From assembly GCF_000717745.1 (NCBI RefSeq), contig NZ_JOBH01000030.1:1-36748 (forward strand): a stretch of 36,748 nucleotides of DNA, read 5' to 3'. This document shows, piece by piece, positions 11,375 through 19,577 of this stretch; the stretch's first letter is position 1; every line of letters starts with the position of its first letter. Both the position numbers and the translations under genes were made by a program. The notes under the pieces were generated by a model. The model was not told the origin of the DNA. It saw nothing but the letters and a program-made list of their open reading frames with translations, and did not search any database. The stretch comes from Streptomyces violens (GTDB lineage: Bacteria > Actinomycetota > Actinomycetes > Streptomycetales > Streptomycetaceae).

Positions 11375-11881
11375 ATGGCATCACTCAACGTCGGCAATCT
11401 CGGGGAGTTCCTGCGGGAGCAGCGGCGCAATGCGCAGCTCAGCCTCCGGCAGCTCGCCGATGCCGCCGGGGTGTCCAATCCGTACCTCAGCCAGATCGAG
11501 CGCGGTCTGCGCAAGCCGAGCGCGGAGATCCTGCAGCAGCTGGCGAAGGCCCTGCGGATCTCGGCCGAGACCCTGTATGTACAGGCGGGGATACTCGACG
11601 AGCGGCGGGACCCGGACGGGCTGGAAGTGCACAGCGCGATCCTGACCGATCCGGCCCTGAACGAGAAGCAGAAGCAGGTGCTGCTGCAGATCTACGAGTC
11701 GTTCCGCAAGGAGAACGGCTACAGCTCGGACATCGCGCGCGCCGAGGGTCTGGACCTCGACCGGACCGCGCCGGAAGGCGAGCCCGGCAGCGGCGACGAG
11801 CACGGCAGTACGCGCAAGGGCAGTACGGGCAAGGGCAAGAAGGGCACCCAAGAGGCCGACGGCGACCCGCACGCCACCTGA
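11375..11881 (+). CDS. XRE-family helix-turn-helix regulator (Rv0474-like)
   Basis: From the ATG at 11375 the protein has 168 residues. It has an N-terminal Cro/CI helix-turn-helix (about 8-66: LGEFLREQRRNAQLSLRQLA, then SNPYLSQIERGLRKPSAEIL), a short helical middle (DPALNEKQKQVLLQIYESFRKEN) and a basic low-complexity tail with KGSTGKGKKG. The order XRE - HBHA-like - DUF2516 is the same as Rv0474-Rv0475-Rv0476 in Mycobacterium tuberculosis, to my knowledge. It probably regulates itself and the following gene 28 nt downstream. The open frame back to 11336 lacks a supporting ribosome-binding site. Confidence 0.9.
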   Translation: MASLNVGNLGEFLREQRRNAQLSLRQLADAAGVSNPYLSQIERGLRKPSAEILQQLAKALRISAETLYVQAGILDERRDPDGLEVHSAILTDPALNEKQKQVLLQIYESFRKENGYSSDIARAEGLDLDRTAPEGEPGSGDEHGSTRKGSTGKGKKGTQEADGDPHAT

Positions 11882-11909
11882 GCAACCGATTCCAGGAGGA
11901 AGAACCGCC

Positions 11910-12521
11910 ATGGCCATCACCGACGACCTCCGCAAGACGCTGACCGACCCCACCCCGCTGTACGCCCTGGCCGGCACGGCCGACCTCGCCGGCGAGAAGC
12001 TCAAGGAGGTCCCGGCGCTGGTGGACCGCCTCCGTGCCGAGGCGCCCAAGCGCTTCGAGGAGGTACGCACCACCGACGCCAAGGCCGTGCAGGACCGCGT
12101 CTCCAAGCAGGCGAAGGAGGCCCAGGACAAGCTGTACGAGCTGCTGGGCTCCCTGGACACCGACCTCAAGAAGATCCGTGAGCAGGCCCAGGACCTCGCG
12201 CTGCAGGGCGTGGGCCGCGTGGCCGAGTACGCCGTCAAGGCCCGCGAGGGCTACGACGAGCTCGCCGAGCGCGGCCGCGGCGCCGTGCAGACCTGGCGCG
12301 GCGAGGTCGCGGACGAGGTCGAGGAGCTGGCGGTCGCGATCGAGCCGGAGACCGAGCAGGAGCCGAAGTCCGGCGCGGCCAAGGCCGAGCCGGCCAAGGC
12401 CGGGGAGGCCAAGCCGGCCGCCGCCAAGGACGGGGCCGAGGCCAAGTCCGAGCCGGCGAAGAAGCAGGCGCCGGCCGCCCGCAAGACGACGGCCAAGAAG
12501 ACCACGCCGCCGGCGAAGTAA
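11910..12521 (+). CDS. HBHA-like Lys/Ala-rich helical protein
   Basis: The 203-residue protein resembles mycobacterial heparin-binding haemagglutinin. It has a long helical/coiled-coil N-terminal region (about 1-130, many Glu/Lys/Ala with heptad spacing) and a C-terminal tail (about 150-203) of repeated KAEPAKAGEAKPAA and KKTT-type segments. In mycobacteria HBHA is a surface adhesin and its Lys-rich tail binds sulphated glycans; in a soil Streptomyces the role is unknown, and DNA or envelope binding are alternatives. There is no signal peptide. A strong CAGGAGGAAG ribosome-binding site precedes the ATG at 11910. A 10-bp stem-loop follows about 21 nt after the stop. Confidence 0.85.
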   Translation: MAITDDLRKTLTDPTPLYALAGTADLAGEKLKEVPALVDRLRAEAPKRFEEVRTTDAKAVQDRVSKQAKEAQDKLYELLGSLDTDLKKIREQAQDLALQGVGRVAEYAVKAREGYDELAERGRGAVQTWRGEVADEVEELAVAIEPETEQEPKSGAAKAEPAKAGEAKPAAAKDGAEAKSEPAKKQAPAARKTTAKKTTPPAK

Positions 12522-12542
12522 GCCGCGGGGCAGGAGAGCGGG

Positions 12543-12565
12543 CCGGGCACGTACGACGTGCCCGG
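12543..12565 (+). terminator. stem-loop after the HBHA-like gene
   Basis: CCGGGCACGT-ACG-ACGTGCCCGG is a perfect 10-bp stem with a 3-nt loop, followed by TCCGTTCT. It could end most HBHA transcripts or protect the mRNA 3' end. It covers the alternative GTG at 12558, which argues for the later start of the DUF2516 gene. Confidence 0.55.
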
Positions 12566-12623
12566 TCCGTTCTACCGGTACGGTGACGAGGACAGTCCGA
12601 CAGTCAACGGGTGGTGGAACGGC

Positions 12624-12968
12624 ATGCTGATCCAGGGATTCAACAATCTGCTGTGGCTGATTTCGCTCGCCATGCTGGTCTTCAGCGCGTTCGCGTTCGT
12701 CGACTCCGCCATCCGCCGCGAGGACGCCTATCGCGCCGCCGACAAGAAGACCAAGCCGTTCTGGCTGATCATTCTGGGCCTGGCGACGCTGGTCAACGTG
12801 CTCTTCGGGATCATGGCGTTCCTGCCGATCATCGGTCTGATCGCGACGATCGTGTACATGGTCGACGTCCGGCCCGCGCTCAAGCGGGTCTCCGGCGGCG
12901 GCAAGGGCCCGCGCCGCGGCGGCTCCAGCTCCGACGGCCCGTACGGCCCGTGGAACGGCGGCCGCTGA
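12624..12968 (+). CDS. DUF2516 membrane protein (Rv0476-like)
   Basis: The 114-residue protein starts at MLIQGFNNLLWL. It has a first hydrophobic helix (about 8-28), a conserved cytoplasmic-looking loop (DSAIRREDAYRAADKKTKPFW), two further helices (about 47-80) and a Gly/Ser/Pro-rich basic tail ending GPYGPWNGGR. This matches the DUF2516 pattern of actinobacteria; no biochemical function is known to me. The ATG at 12624 is preferred over the GTG at 12558 because the latter lies inside a strong stem-loop and lacks a ribosome-binding site. It is the third member of the XRE - HBHA - DUF2516 set. Confidence 0.85.
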   Translation: MLIQGFNNLLWLISLAMLVFSAFAFVDSAIRREDAYRAADKKTKPFWLIILGLATLVNVLFGIMAFLPIIGLIATIVYMVDVRPALKRVSGGGKGPRRGGSSSDGPYGPWNGGR

Positions 12969-12993
12969 CCCCTCCCGGGGGCTTCTGACGGCA

Positions 12994-13060
12994 CCGGCCC
13001 CTCAGCCCTACGCGTACCGGCTTCTCAGCCCCACGCGTACCGGCCCCTTCAGCCCCACGC
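12994..13060. repeat. three tandem copies of a 23-nt unit at the phosphatase 3' end
   Basis: Copies begin at 12994, 13017 and 13040, with consensus CCGGCCCCTCAGCCCCACGC plus GTA. The stop codon of the PP2C gene (13049-13051, minus strand) lies in the last copy, so the copies downstream of the stop repeat the gene's end. It fills most of the gap between convergent genes. Confidence 0.7.
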
Positions 13061-14458
13061 ACCCCCGCGGTCCAGCAGCAGGACCGCGAGATCGTCGGTG
13101 AGTTCGCCGCCGTTGAGGTCGCGTACTTCGGTGACGGCGGCGTCGAGCAGCGCCTCGCCGCGCAGGCCCGCGGCCATCCGGGCGGCCACGAGATCGACCA
13201 TCCCGTCCTGGCCCAGGCGCTGATTGCCGTCCCCGACCCGGCCCTCGATCATGCCGTCGGTGTACATCAGCAGGCTCCAGGCGCCGCCCAGCTCCACCTG
13301 GTGGCGCGGCCAGCGGGCGCGCGGCAGCAGGCCGAGCGCGGGGCCGCCGCTCTCGTACGGGAGCAGCCGCGGCGGGCGGCCGGCCCGGGCCAGCAGCGGT
13401 GCCGGGTGGCCCGCCAGGCAGACCCCGGCGCTCCGCCCGTCCGGCGCGATGTCGACCGTGCACAGCGTCGCGAAGATCTCGTCGTTGTCGCGCTCGTTCT
13501 CCAGCACCCGCTGGAGGGTGGAGAGCAGTTCGTCGCCGCACAGGCCGGCGAAGGTCAACGCGCGCCAGGCGATACGGAGTTCCACGCCGAGGGCCGCCTC
13601 GTCGGGGCCGTGCCCGCAGACGTCGCCGATCATCGCGTGGACCGTGCCGTCGGGCGTGCGGACCGTGTCGTAGAAGTCGCCGCCGAGCAGCGCACGGCTG
13701 CGTCCCGGGCGGTACCGGGCGGCGAACCGCAGGTCGGAGCCCTCCAGGAGGGGCGTGGGCAGCAGGCCGCGCTCCAGGCGGGCGTTCTCCTGGGCGCGCA
13801 GCCGGGACTCGGTGAGCTGGCGCTGCGCGAGGTCGGCACGCTTGCGTTCCACGGCGTAGCGCACGACGCGGCTGAGCACCGCGCCGTCCAGCTGCTCGCG
13901 GGAGAGGTAGTCCTGGGCCCCGACGCGTACGGCTTCGGCGCCGCGCTCCGCGTCCGCCTCGGCGGTCAGCGCGAGCACGGCGTGGCGCGGGGCGAGCCGC
14001 AGGACCGCGCGCAGCGGCTCCAGCTCGTCCGGTGCCTCGGTCTCGTCGGCGTCGGGGCGGCTCTCCCGGTCCCCGGCCTCCCGCGTCTCCTGGCCGGGCA
14101 TGGCCGCCAGGTCGAGCAGGACGCAGTGCACGTCGTCGGTGAGCAGCCGCTGGGCCTCGGTGAGGTTGCGGGCGGTGCGGACCCTGACCTTGTGACCCTG
14201 GCCGTCGGACATCTCCGGTACGGAGCTGGTGGGGTCCTCGCCGATCACCAGAAGGGTCAGCCCGTGGCTGCCGGTGCCCGGCGCGGCCGGAACGGGCGCG
14301 TGCGCCGGATCCGGGAGCGTGTCCGCGCCGTCCTGCGGGCGCGCGGGGTCCCCCAGCGCGGGTTCCTGCGCCGGGCGCGCGGACTCGGGCGCGCCGTTCA
14401 CCGGGCCTGCAGCCGGTGGCAGCACGGCCGTGCGCTGACGCGGTCCGGGTACGGGCAT
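13049..14458 (-). CDS. receiver-domain PP2C (SpoIIE-type) Ser/Thr phosphatase
   Basis: From the ATG at 14458 the protein has 469 residues: a Pro/Ala-rich leader (1-64), a receiver-like domain (about 67-205) with LLVIGEDP, the likely phospho-acceptor Asp116 in VLLDLAAMPG and GAQDYLSREQ, a short coiled linker, and a PP2C/SpoIIE domain (about 240-465). Metal-binding motifs are GGDFYD, GDVCGHG, YTDGMIEGR and LTDDLAVLL. Such proteins act in partner-switching control of sigma factors; the target is unknown. The receiver has an acidic insertion (about 123-145) after the Asp and Arg where Lys is usual. ATG codons at 14542 or 14572 are alternative starts. Confidence 0.88.
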   Translation of the reverse strand: MPVPGPRQRTAVLPPAAGPVNGAPESARPAQEPALGDPARPQDGADTLPDPAHAPVPAAPGTGSHGLTLLVIGEDPTSSVPEMSDGQGHKVRVRTARNLTEAQRLLTDDVHCVLLDLAAMPGQETREAGDRESRPDADETEAPDELEPLRAVLRLAPRHAVLALTAEADAERGAEAVRVGAQDYLSREQLDGAVLSRVVRYAVERKRADLAQRQLTESRLRAQENARLERGLLPTPLLEGSDLRFAARYRPGRSRALLGGDFYDTVRTPDGTVHAMIGDVCGHGPDEAALGVELRIAWRALTFAGLCGDELLSTLQRVLENERDNDEIFATLCTVDIAPDGRSAGVCLAGHPAPLLARAGRPPRLLPYESGGPALGLLPRARWPRHQVELGGAWSLLMYTDGMIEGRVGDGNQRLGQDGMVDLVAARMAAGLRGEALLDAAVTEVRDLNGGELTDDLAVLLLDRGGAWG

Positions 14459-14805
14459 GTCCTCTGGTTCCTTCCCTCCCCCCGAGGGTGCGGCGGCGGT
14501 GACCGACCGGCGCACCACCGTGCCCGGTTCCGCGCCGCTCATCGGTCCTACGAGCGGTGCGCCACCGGGCACTGGAAGGCGACCTTAGCGCCAGTACGGG
14601 CCCGTACGGAATGGCGGACGGCACGCAAGGCCGGCCATAAACCCGGGTACGGCGGCGATTTGGCCGTCCTGGGGAGAAATGCGGAATGACGAACATCACC
14701 CCGGGCACACGCTCGGCAACCGGACGGTGACGGTGTTTTTCCCGTTCCGATGCCGGAATCACAGCACGGACACGGCGCGCACACAGTGCAATACGGTACG
14801 TCGGG
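14459..14805. other. non-coding gap between phosphatase start and NlpC/P60 end
   Basis: This 347-nt stretch should hold the phosphatase promoter. I find no confident -35/-10 pair, terminator or small gene. TTCCGATGCCGGAA (about 14743-14756) is a small inverted repeat. If the phosphatase starts at 14542 or 14572 part of this is coding. Confidence 0.4.
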
Positions 14806-15885
14806 TCAGCGCTTCGCGTCCGGCCGTACGACACCCAGGATCCGCATCGATCCGGCCCCGGCGAGGGTCACTTGGCGGCCGGGCCGCGGGGCGTGCACGA
14901 TCGCGCCATCACCCAGGTACATCCCCACATGACTGGCGTCCTCGTGGTAAATGATCAGATCGCCGGGGCGCATGTCCTCGATGTCGATGTGCGGCAGTTG
15001 CCGCCATTGTTCCTGTGACGTGCGCGGAATGGGACGGCCCGCCGATTCCCAGGCACGCATCGTGAGTCCGGAACAGTCGAAGGTGTCCGGGCCTTCTGCG
15101 CCCCACACGTAATCCTTGCCGATCTGTTCCGTCGCGTAGGAAATCGCCTTCTTGCCCGCTGCGGACGCGGTACCGCCGATGTCGGCCAGAATTCCGGAAT
15201 CCAGCCATTTCGTCTGCGCCTGCCGGGCACGGTCCTCTTCCAGCTTCTTCAGCCGGGCCTTTTCCTCGGCCTTCAGACGCGACTCGATCCGCTCCGCGGC
15301 GTCGATCTTCTGCTCGATGTCCTTCTTCGCCGCGGCCTTCTTCTCGCGCTCTTTCTCCAGCTTCTCCCAGCGCTCGGTGGCGTCCTCGGCATAGTTCTGC
15401 AGATCGCTCTCGGCGCGCGCCAGTTGACCCAGTACGCCGCGGACCGCGTGCTGTCCCTTTCGGGCGAGCGTGGCGTGATCGAGGAACCCCTCCGGGTCCT
15501 TGTCCAGCATCAGTTTCGCCTCGGCGGGCAGGCCGCCGCCGCGGTACTGCGCGCTGGCCAGCGAGCCGGCCCGGCGCTGCAATTCCTTGCGTTTGTGCTG
15601 CGTACTGACGATGTTCTTCGCCAGCTTCACGATGTCCTTCTGCTGGCGCTCGACCTGTTCTTTTGCGGCGTTGTACGCGTCGGTGGCCCGCTCCGCCCGG
15701 CGATAGAGGCCGTCGATCTTCTTGCGTACCTCCTCCAGGTCCCGCGTGCTCGCGGGGGCCGGGTCAGCGTGCGCCGCCGGTACCGGGCCCACCAGGGCGC
15801 CCGTCGCGCCCAGCACCACGGCCGCGCAGGCCAGCGCCGCGCCGCGTCGCACGTTCACGTGCCGCCGTTCCACCGGGCTCCTCAC
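14806..15885 (-). CDS. exported coiled-coil NlpC/P60 (C40) peptidoglycan hydrolase
   Basis: The 359-residue protein has a signal peptide (about 12-40, ending AHA before DPAP), long coiled-coil segments (about 45-110 and 155-225) and a C-terminal NlpC/P60 domain from about 245. The catalytic residues are Cys271 (FDCSGLT), His319 (DASHVGMYLG) and His331 (VHAPRPG). The layout is that of RipA/CwlO-type D,L-endopeptidases, which cut peptide stems in peptidoglycan and are controlled through the coiled coil. The GTG at 15885 has AGGTGG close upstream; a GTG four codons later follows GAGGAG and is equally possible. No c-di-AMP (ydaO) riboswitch core is seen upstream. Confidence 0.92.
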   Translation of the reverse strand: MRSPVERRHVNVRRGAALACAAVVLGATGALVGPVPAAHADPAPASTRDLEEVRKKIDGLYRRAERATDAYNAAKEQVERQQKDIVKLAKNIVSTQHKRKELQRRAGSLASAQYRGGGLPAEAKLMLDKDPEGFLDHATLARKGQHAVRGVLGQLARAESDLQNYAEDATERWEKLEKEREKKAAAKKDIEQKIDAAERIESRLKAEEKARLKKLEEDRARQAQTKWLDSGILADIGGTASAAGKKAISYATEQIGKDYVWGAEGPDTFDCSGLTMRAWESAGRPIPRTSQEQWRQLPHIDIEDMRPGDLIIYHEDASHVGMYLGDGAIVHAPRPGRQVTLAGAGSMRILGVVRPDAKR

Positions 15886-16075
15886 GGGCCACCTCCGGTC
15901 ACTCGCCGTACGCGTCGTCCGGGCGCGGACGCCCCCGCCCTGCAGCGGACCTCAGCCGCGGATGCTGCCATACCGACTGGTAATACAGAAGGGCCACGCA
16001 TCACTTCTTCCGGGAGATCACCGTCCGGTCCGGTACGCACCGGGCGATTTTGGCCGCACCCATCCGACGGCCGAG

Positions 16076-16119
16076 GTTCACCCCTCGTTCACTCTCCTCC
16101 TTCGGCGCCTTCACCTGAT
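16076..16119 (+). promoter_or_regulatory. PHO box (PhoP operator) of pstS
   Basis: Direct repeat units on an 11-nt lattice: GTTCACCCCTC (16076-16086), GTTCACTCTCC (16087-16097), a degenerate unit (16098-16108) and CTTCACCTGAT (16109-16119). This is the Streptomyces PhoP arrangement. A possible -10 (TAATTT, 16125-16130) follows. It predicts induction of the pst operon under phosphate limitation. Confidence 0.85.
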
Positions 16120-16258
16120 CTGCCTAATTTCGGCCTTACCGAGTGCGCGTCATGCCCGGAAGGCGGCGCGGCACCGCATAGCTGGACACCTCAACTGATT
16201 CATTTCACGGCCCAGCACGCCACTGACCACGGCGGGCCCCAGGAAGGAACTCTCGACA

Positions 16259-17380
16259 GTGAAGCTTCAGCGCAAGACCCGGGTTCGCGCCCTCGCCGTT
16301 GGCGCTCTCGCCGTCTCCGGAGCCCTGGCCCTCTCGGCGTGCGGCTCGGACGACACCACGGGCGGTCCCGGCGCCTCGTCCGCCAAGGCCGCGAACATCA
16401 AGTGCGACGGCAAGGGCAAGCTCCTCGCCTCCGGCTCCTCGGCGCAGAAGAACGCCATGGACGTCTGGGTGCAGAACTACTCCGGCGCCTGCAAGGACAC
16501 CGAGATCAACTACCAGCCCACGGGCTCCGGTGCCGGTATCACCACCTTCCTGCAGGGCCAGACCGCCTTCGCCGGCTCCGACTCGGCGCTCGAGCCGGCC
16601 GAGGTCGAGAAGTCGAAGCAGCTGTGCAAGACCGGTCAGGGCATCAACCTGCCGATGGTCGGCGGCCCGGTCGCCATCGGCTACAACGTCCCGGGTGTCG
16701 AGGACCTCGTCCTGGACGCCGAGACCCTCGCCAAGATCTTCGACTCGGAGATCACCAAGTGGAACGACCCGGCGATCAAGAAGCTCAACCCCAGCGCCAA
16801 GCTGCCTGACCTGAAGATCCAGGCGTTCCACCGCTCGGACGAGTCGGGCACCACCAAGAACCTCACCGAGTACTTCAAGGCGGCCGCGCCGAAGGCCTGG
16901 AAGCACGAGCCCGACAAGGCCTGGGCCGGCAAGGGCGGCCAGGCCGCCTCCGGCTCCTCCGGCGTCTCCTCGCAGGTCAAGCAGACCGCCGGCGCGATCT
17001 CCTACTTCGAGCTCTCCTACGCCGAGTCCAGCAAGGTGAACACCGTCAAGCTGGACACCGGCGCCAAGGAGCCGGTCGAGGCCGACGTCGACAACGCTTC
17101 CAAGGCCATCGCCGAGGCCAAGCGGGTCGGCAAGGGCAACGACCACGCCCTGGAGCTGGCCTACGACACCAAGGCCGAGGGTGCCTACCCGATCACCCTG
17201 GTGACCTACGAGATCGCCTGCGACAAGGGCAACAAGAAGGAGACCCTGCCGGCGACCAAGTCCTTCCTGACCTACATGGCCAGCGAGGACGGCCAGGCCG
17301 CACTGAAGGAGCTGGGCTACGCCCCGCTGCCCACCGAGATCGCCAAGCAGGTCCGCAAGACCGTCTCGACGCTCTCCTGA
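16259..17380 (+). CDS. pstS: phosphate ABC transporter, substrate-binding lipoprotein
   Basis: The 373-residue PstS has a lipoprotein signal peptide with lipobox LALSAC and the phosphate-binding segments GKGKLLASGSSAQKNAMDVW, YQPTGSGAGITTFLQG, AFAGSDSAL and HRSDESGTTKNLTEYF. It captures inorganic phosphate outside the membrane and delivers it to PstCA. The GTG at 16259 follows AGGAAGGAA. A PHO box lies about 140 nt upstream, and a strong stem-loop follows the stop, so pstS is expected to be made in excess of the downstream membrane and ATPase parts. Length is normal and no lesions are seen. Confidence 0.97.
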   Translation: MKLQRKTRVRALAVGALAVSGALALSACGSDDTTGGPGASSAKAANIKCDGKGKLLASGSSAQKNAMDVWVQNYSGACKDTEINYQPTGSGAGITTFLQGQTAFAGSDSALEPAEVEKSKQLCKTGQGINLPMVGGPVAIGYNVPGVEDLVLDAETLAKIFDSEITKWNDPAIKKLNPSAKLPDLKIQAFHRSDESGTTKNLTEYFKAAAPKAWKHEPDKAWAGKGGQAASGSSGVSSQVKQTAGAISYFELSYAESSKVNTVKLDTGAKEPVEADVDNASKAIAEAKRVGKGNDHALELAYDTKAEGAYPITLVTYEIACDKGNKKETLPATKSFLTYMASEDGQAALKELGYAPLPTEIAKQVRKTVSTLS

Positions 17381-17386
17381 CCCACC

Positions 17387-17423
17387 GGGCGGCGGCCGGC
17401 GCGCCACGCGCAGGCCGCCGCCC
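17387..17423 (+). terminator. stem-loop between pstS and pstC
   Basis: GGGCGGCGGCC (17387-17397) pairs perfectly with GGCCGCCGCCC (17413-17423) around a 15-nt loop, with no U-tract. It begins 7 nt after the pstS stop. It probably acts as an attenuator or as 3'-end protection that raises pstS mRNA over pstCAB. Confidence 0.65.
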
Positions 17424-17473
17424 GTCCGGTGCACCGCCGCCTGGAGCCACCGGCTCCGCAGACCGGAGAACCC

Positions 17474-18469
17474 ATGGATACCTCAGCGATACCCCAGAAC
17501 CCCCCGCCCGCAGCGCCCGCCGCACCCTCCGAGGTGAGCGGCAAGGCCGTACGCCCCGGTGACCGGATCTTCCTCGGTCTCTCGCGCGGCTCCGGCATCG
17601 CGCTCCTGGTGATCATGGCCGCCATCGCGGCCTTCCTCACCTACCGCTCCGTCCTGGCCATCCAGGGCGACAAGGCGAACTTCTTCACCACCTTCGAGTG
17701 GGACCCGAGCGGCGCCGAGCCCAAGTTCGGCATCGCCGTCCTCGCCTTCGGCACCGTCGTCAGCTCGATCATCGCGATGATCATCGCGGTCCCCGTCGCG
17801 GTCGGCATCGCCCTCTTCATCTCGCACTACGCGCCGCGCAAGCTGGCCGCGCCGCTGGGCTACGTCATCGACCTGCTCGCCGCGGTCCCCAGCATCATCT
17901 ACGGCCTGTGGGGCGCGCTCTTCCTCGTGCCGCACCTGACCGGCCTGTACAGCTGGCTGGACAGCTACCTCGGCTGGACCGGGATCTTCAGCTACTCCCA
18001 GGGCGCCGCGCGCTCGCTGTTCACCGTCGGCATCCTGCTGGCGATCATGATCCTGCCGATCGTCACCAGCGTCAGCCGCGAGGTCTTCCTCCAGGTCCCG
18101 AAGATGCACGAGGAGGCCGCGCTCGCCCTCGGCGCCACGCGCTGGGAGGTCATCCGCATGTCGGTGCTGCCCTTCGGCCGCTCCGGCATCATCAGCGCCT
18201 CGATGCTGGGCCTGGGCCGCGCGCTCGGCGAGACCATGGCCGTCGCCACGGTCCTCTCCCCCAGCTTCCTCATCGGGCTCAGCCTGCTGGACCCGGGCGG
18301 CGGCACGTTCGCGCAGAACATCGCCAGCAAGTTCAGCGAGGCGGACACCTTCGGCCAGGACGCGCTGATCGCCTCCGGCCTCGTCCTCTTCGTCATCACC
18401 CTGCTCGTCAACGGAGCGGCCCGCCTGATCATCGCCCGCCGCAAGGAGTACTCGGGGGCCAACGCATGA
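17474..18469 (+). CDS. pstC: phosphate ABC transporter permease PstC
   Basis: The 331-residue protein has a Pro/Ala-rich cytoplasmic leader and about six membrane helices, with the inner-membrane permease (EAA-type) loop EEAALALGATRWEVIRMSVLP about residues 212-232 and GLGRALGETMAVATVLS after it. It forms half of the transmembrane channel for phosphate. The ATG at 17474 has CCGGAG upstream; a longer frame from 17429 would overlap the intergenic leader and is not supported. Its last codon overlaps the pstA start (ATGA), so pstC and pstA are translationally coupled. Confidence 0.96.
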   Translation: MDTSAIPQNPPPAAPAAPSEVSGKAVRPGDRIFLGLSRGSGIALLVIMAAIAAFLTYRSVLAIQGDKANFFTTFEWDPSGAEPKFGIAVLAFGTVVSSIIAMIIAVPVAVGIALFISHYAPRKLAAPLGYVIDLLAAVPSIIYGLWGALFLVPHLTGLYSWLDSYLGWTGIFSYSQGAARSLFTVGILLAIMILPIVTSVSREVFLQVPKMHEEAALALGATRWEVIRMSVLPFGRSGIISASMLGLGRALGETMAVATVLSPSFLIGLSLLDPGGGTFAQNIASKFSEADTFGQDALIASGLVLFVITLLVNGAARLIIARRKEYSGANA

Positions 18470-19545
18470 GTAACGTCGTCACCGAGCCGCGTCCCGTGGC
18501 CGACAGCGCACCGCTTCCCGTCTCCCTCAAGCAGGCCCGCCTGCCCCGCTGGTCCCCGCCGGTCTTCGCGCTGGCCGCGCTCGCCGCGGGCGCCGGTATC
18601 GGCATCGTCGCCGGCCTGGACAGCAAGATCCAGTGGGGCCTGATCGCCGCGCTGCTCTTCATCATCGGTACGTTCGGCATCTCCGCGAAGGTCGAGGGCG
18701 CCCGGCAGGCCAAGGACCGGCTGGCCACCAGCCTGGTCTGGATCGCCTTCCTGCTCGCCGTCCTCCCGCTGGCCTCGCTCCTCTGGGAGACCGTCGACCG
18801 CGGCCGGAAGGTCCTGGACGGGTACTTCCTCACCCACTCCATGGGCACCCTGCCCGACGCCATGGTCGGCGGCGGCATCAACCACGCGATCACCGGCACC
18901 CTGCAGCAGGTGGGCCTCGCCACCCTGATCGCCGCGCCGATCGGCCTGCTGACCGCGATCTACCTCGTCGAGTACGGGCGCGGCAAGCTCGCCAAGGCCG
19001 TCACCTTCTTCGTCGACGTCATGACGGGTATCCCCTCGATCGTCGCCGGCCTCTTCGTCCTCTCCGTATGGATCCTGATCCTCGGCTTCGGCCCCTCCGG
19101 CTTCGCCGGCGCGATGGCGCTGGCCATCCTGATGATGCCGGTCGTGGTGCGCTCCACGGAGGAGATGCTGAAACTGGTACCGAACGAGCTGCGCGAGGCG
19201 TCCCTCGCCCTCGGTGTACCGAAGTGGCGCACCATCCTCAAGGTCGTCCTGCCCACCTCCATCGGCGGCATCACCACCGGCGTCATGCTGGCGATCGCCC
19301 GCATCACCGGCGAGACCGCGCCGGTGCTGCTCCTGGTGTGGGGCGCCAAGACGATCAATAACAACCCCTTCGAAGGCGCCCAGCAGTCCCTCCCGCTGTA
19401 CGTGTACCAGCAGTGGCAGCAGGGTTCCGACGCGAGCTACGACCGTGCCTGGGCCGCGGCTCTCGTCCTCATCGCCTTCGTCATGATCCTCAACCTGGTG
19501 GCCCGCGGCATCGCCCGCTGGAAGGCCCCCAAGACCGGCCGCTGA
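18466..19545 (+). CDS. pstA: phosphate ABC transporter permease PstA
   Basis: The 359-residue PstA starts at ATG 18466, overlapping pstC by 4 nt. It has two N-terminal helices more than a minimal PstA and then the permease core, with [18 protein letters not shown], the EAA-type loop [21 protein letters not shown] and [20 protein letters not shown]. It pairs with PstC to form the phosphate channel. The extra N-terminal part (to about residue 130) is usual in Streptomyces. It is followed after 32 nt by pstB. Confidence 0.96.
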   Translation: MSNVVTEPRPVADSAPLPVSLKQARLPRWSPPVFALAALAAGAGIGIVAGLDSKIQWGLIAALLFIIGTFGISAKVEGARQAKDRLATSLVWIAFLLAVLPLASLLWETVDRGRKVLDGYFLTHSMGTLPDAMVGGGINHAITGTLQQVGLATLIAAPIGLLTAIYLVEYGRGKLAKAVTFFVDVMTGIPSIVAGLFVLSVWILILGFGPSGFAGAMALAILMMPVVVRSTEEMLKLVPNELREASLALGVPKWRTILKVVLPTSIGGITTGVMLAIARITGETAPVLLLVWGAKTINNNPFEGAQQSLPLYVYQQWQQGSDASYDRAWAAALVLIAFVMILNLVARGIARWKAPKTGR

Positions 19546-19577
19546 CCGCAGCGGGCACGAAAGAAGCAGTGATTCCC

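Noticed and set aside
15886..16075. c-di-AMP (ydaO-type) riboswitch upstream of the NlpC/P60 gene
   Set aside because: Such riboswitches precede many Streptomyces wall-hydrolase genes, but I could not find the conserved core here.
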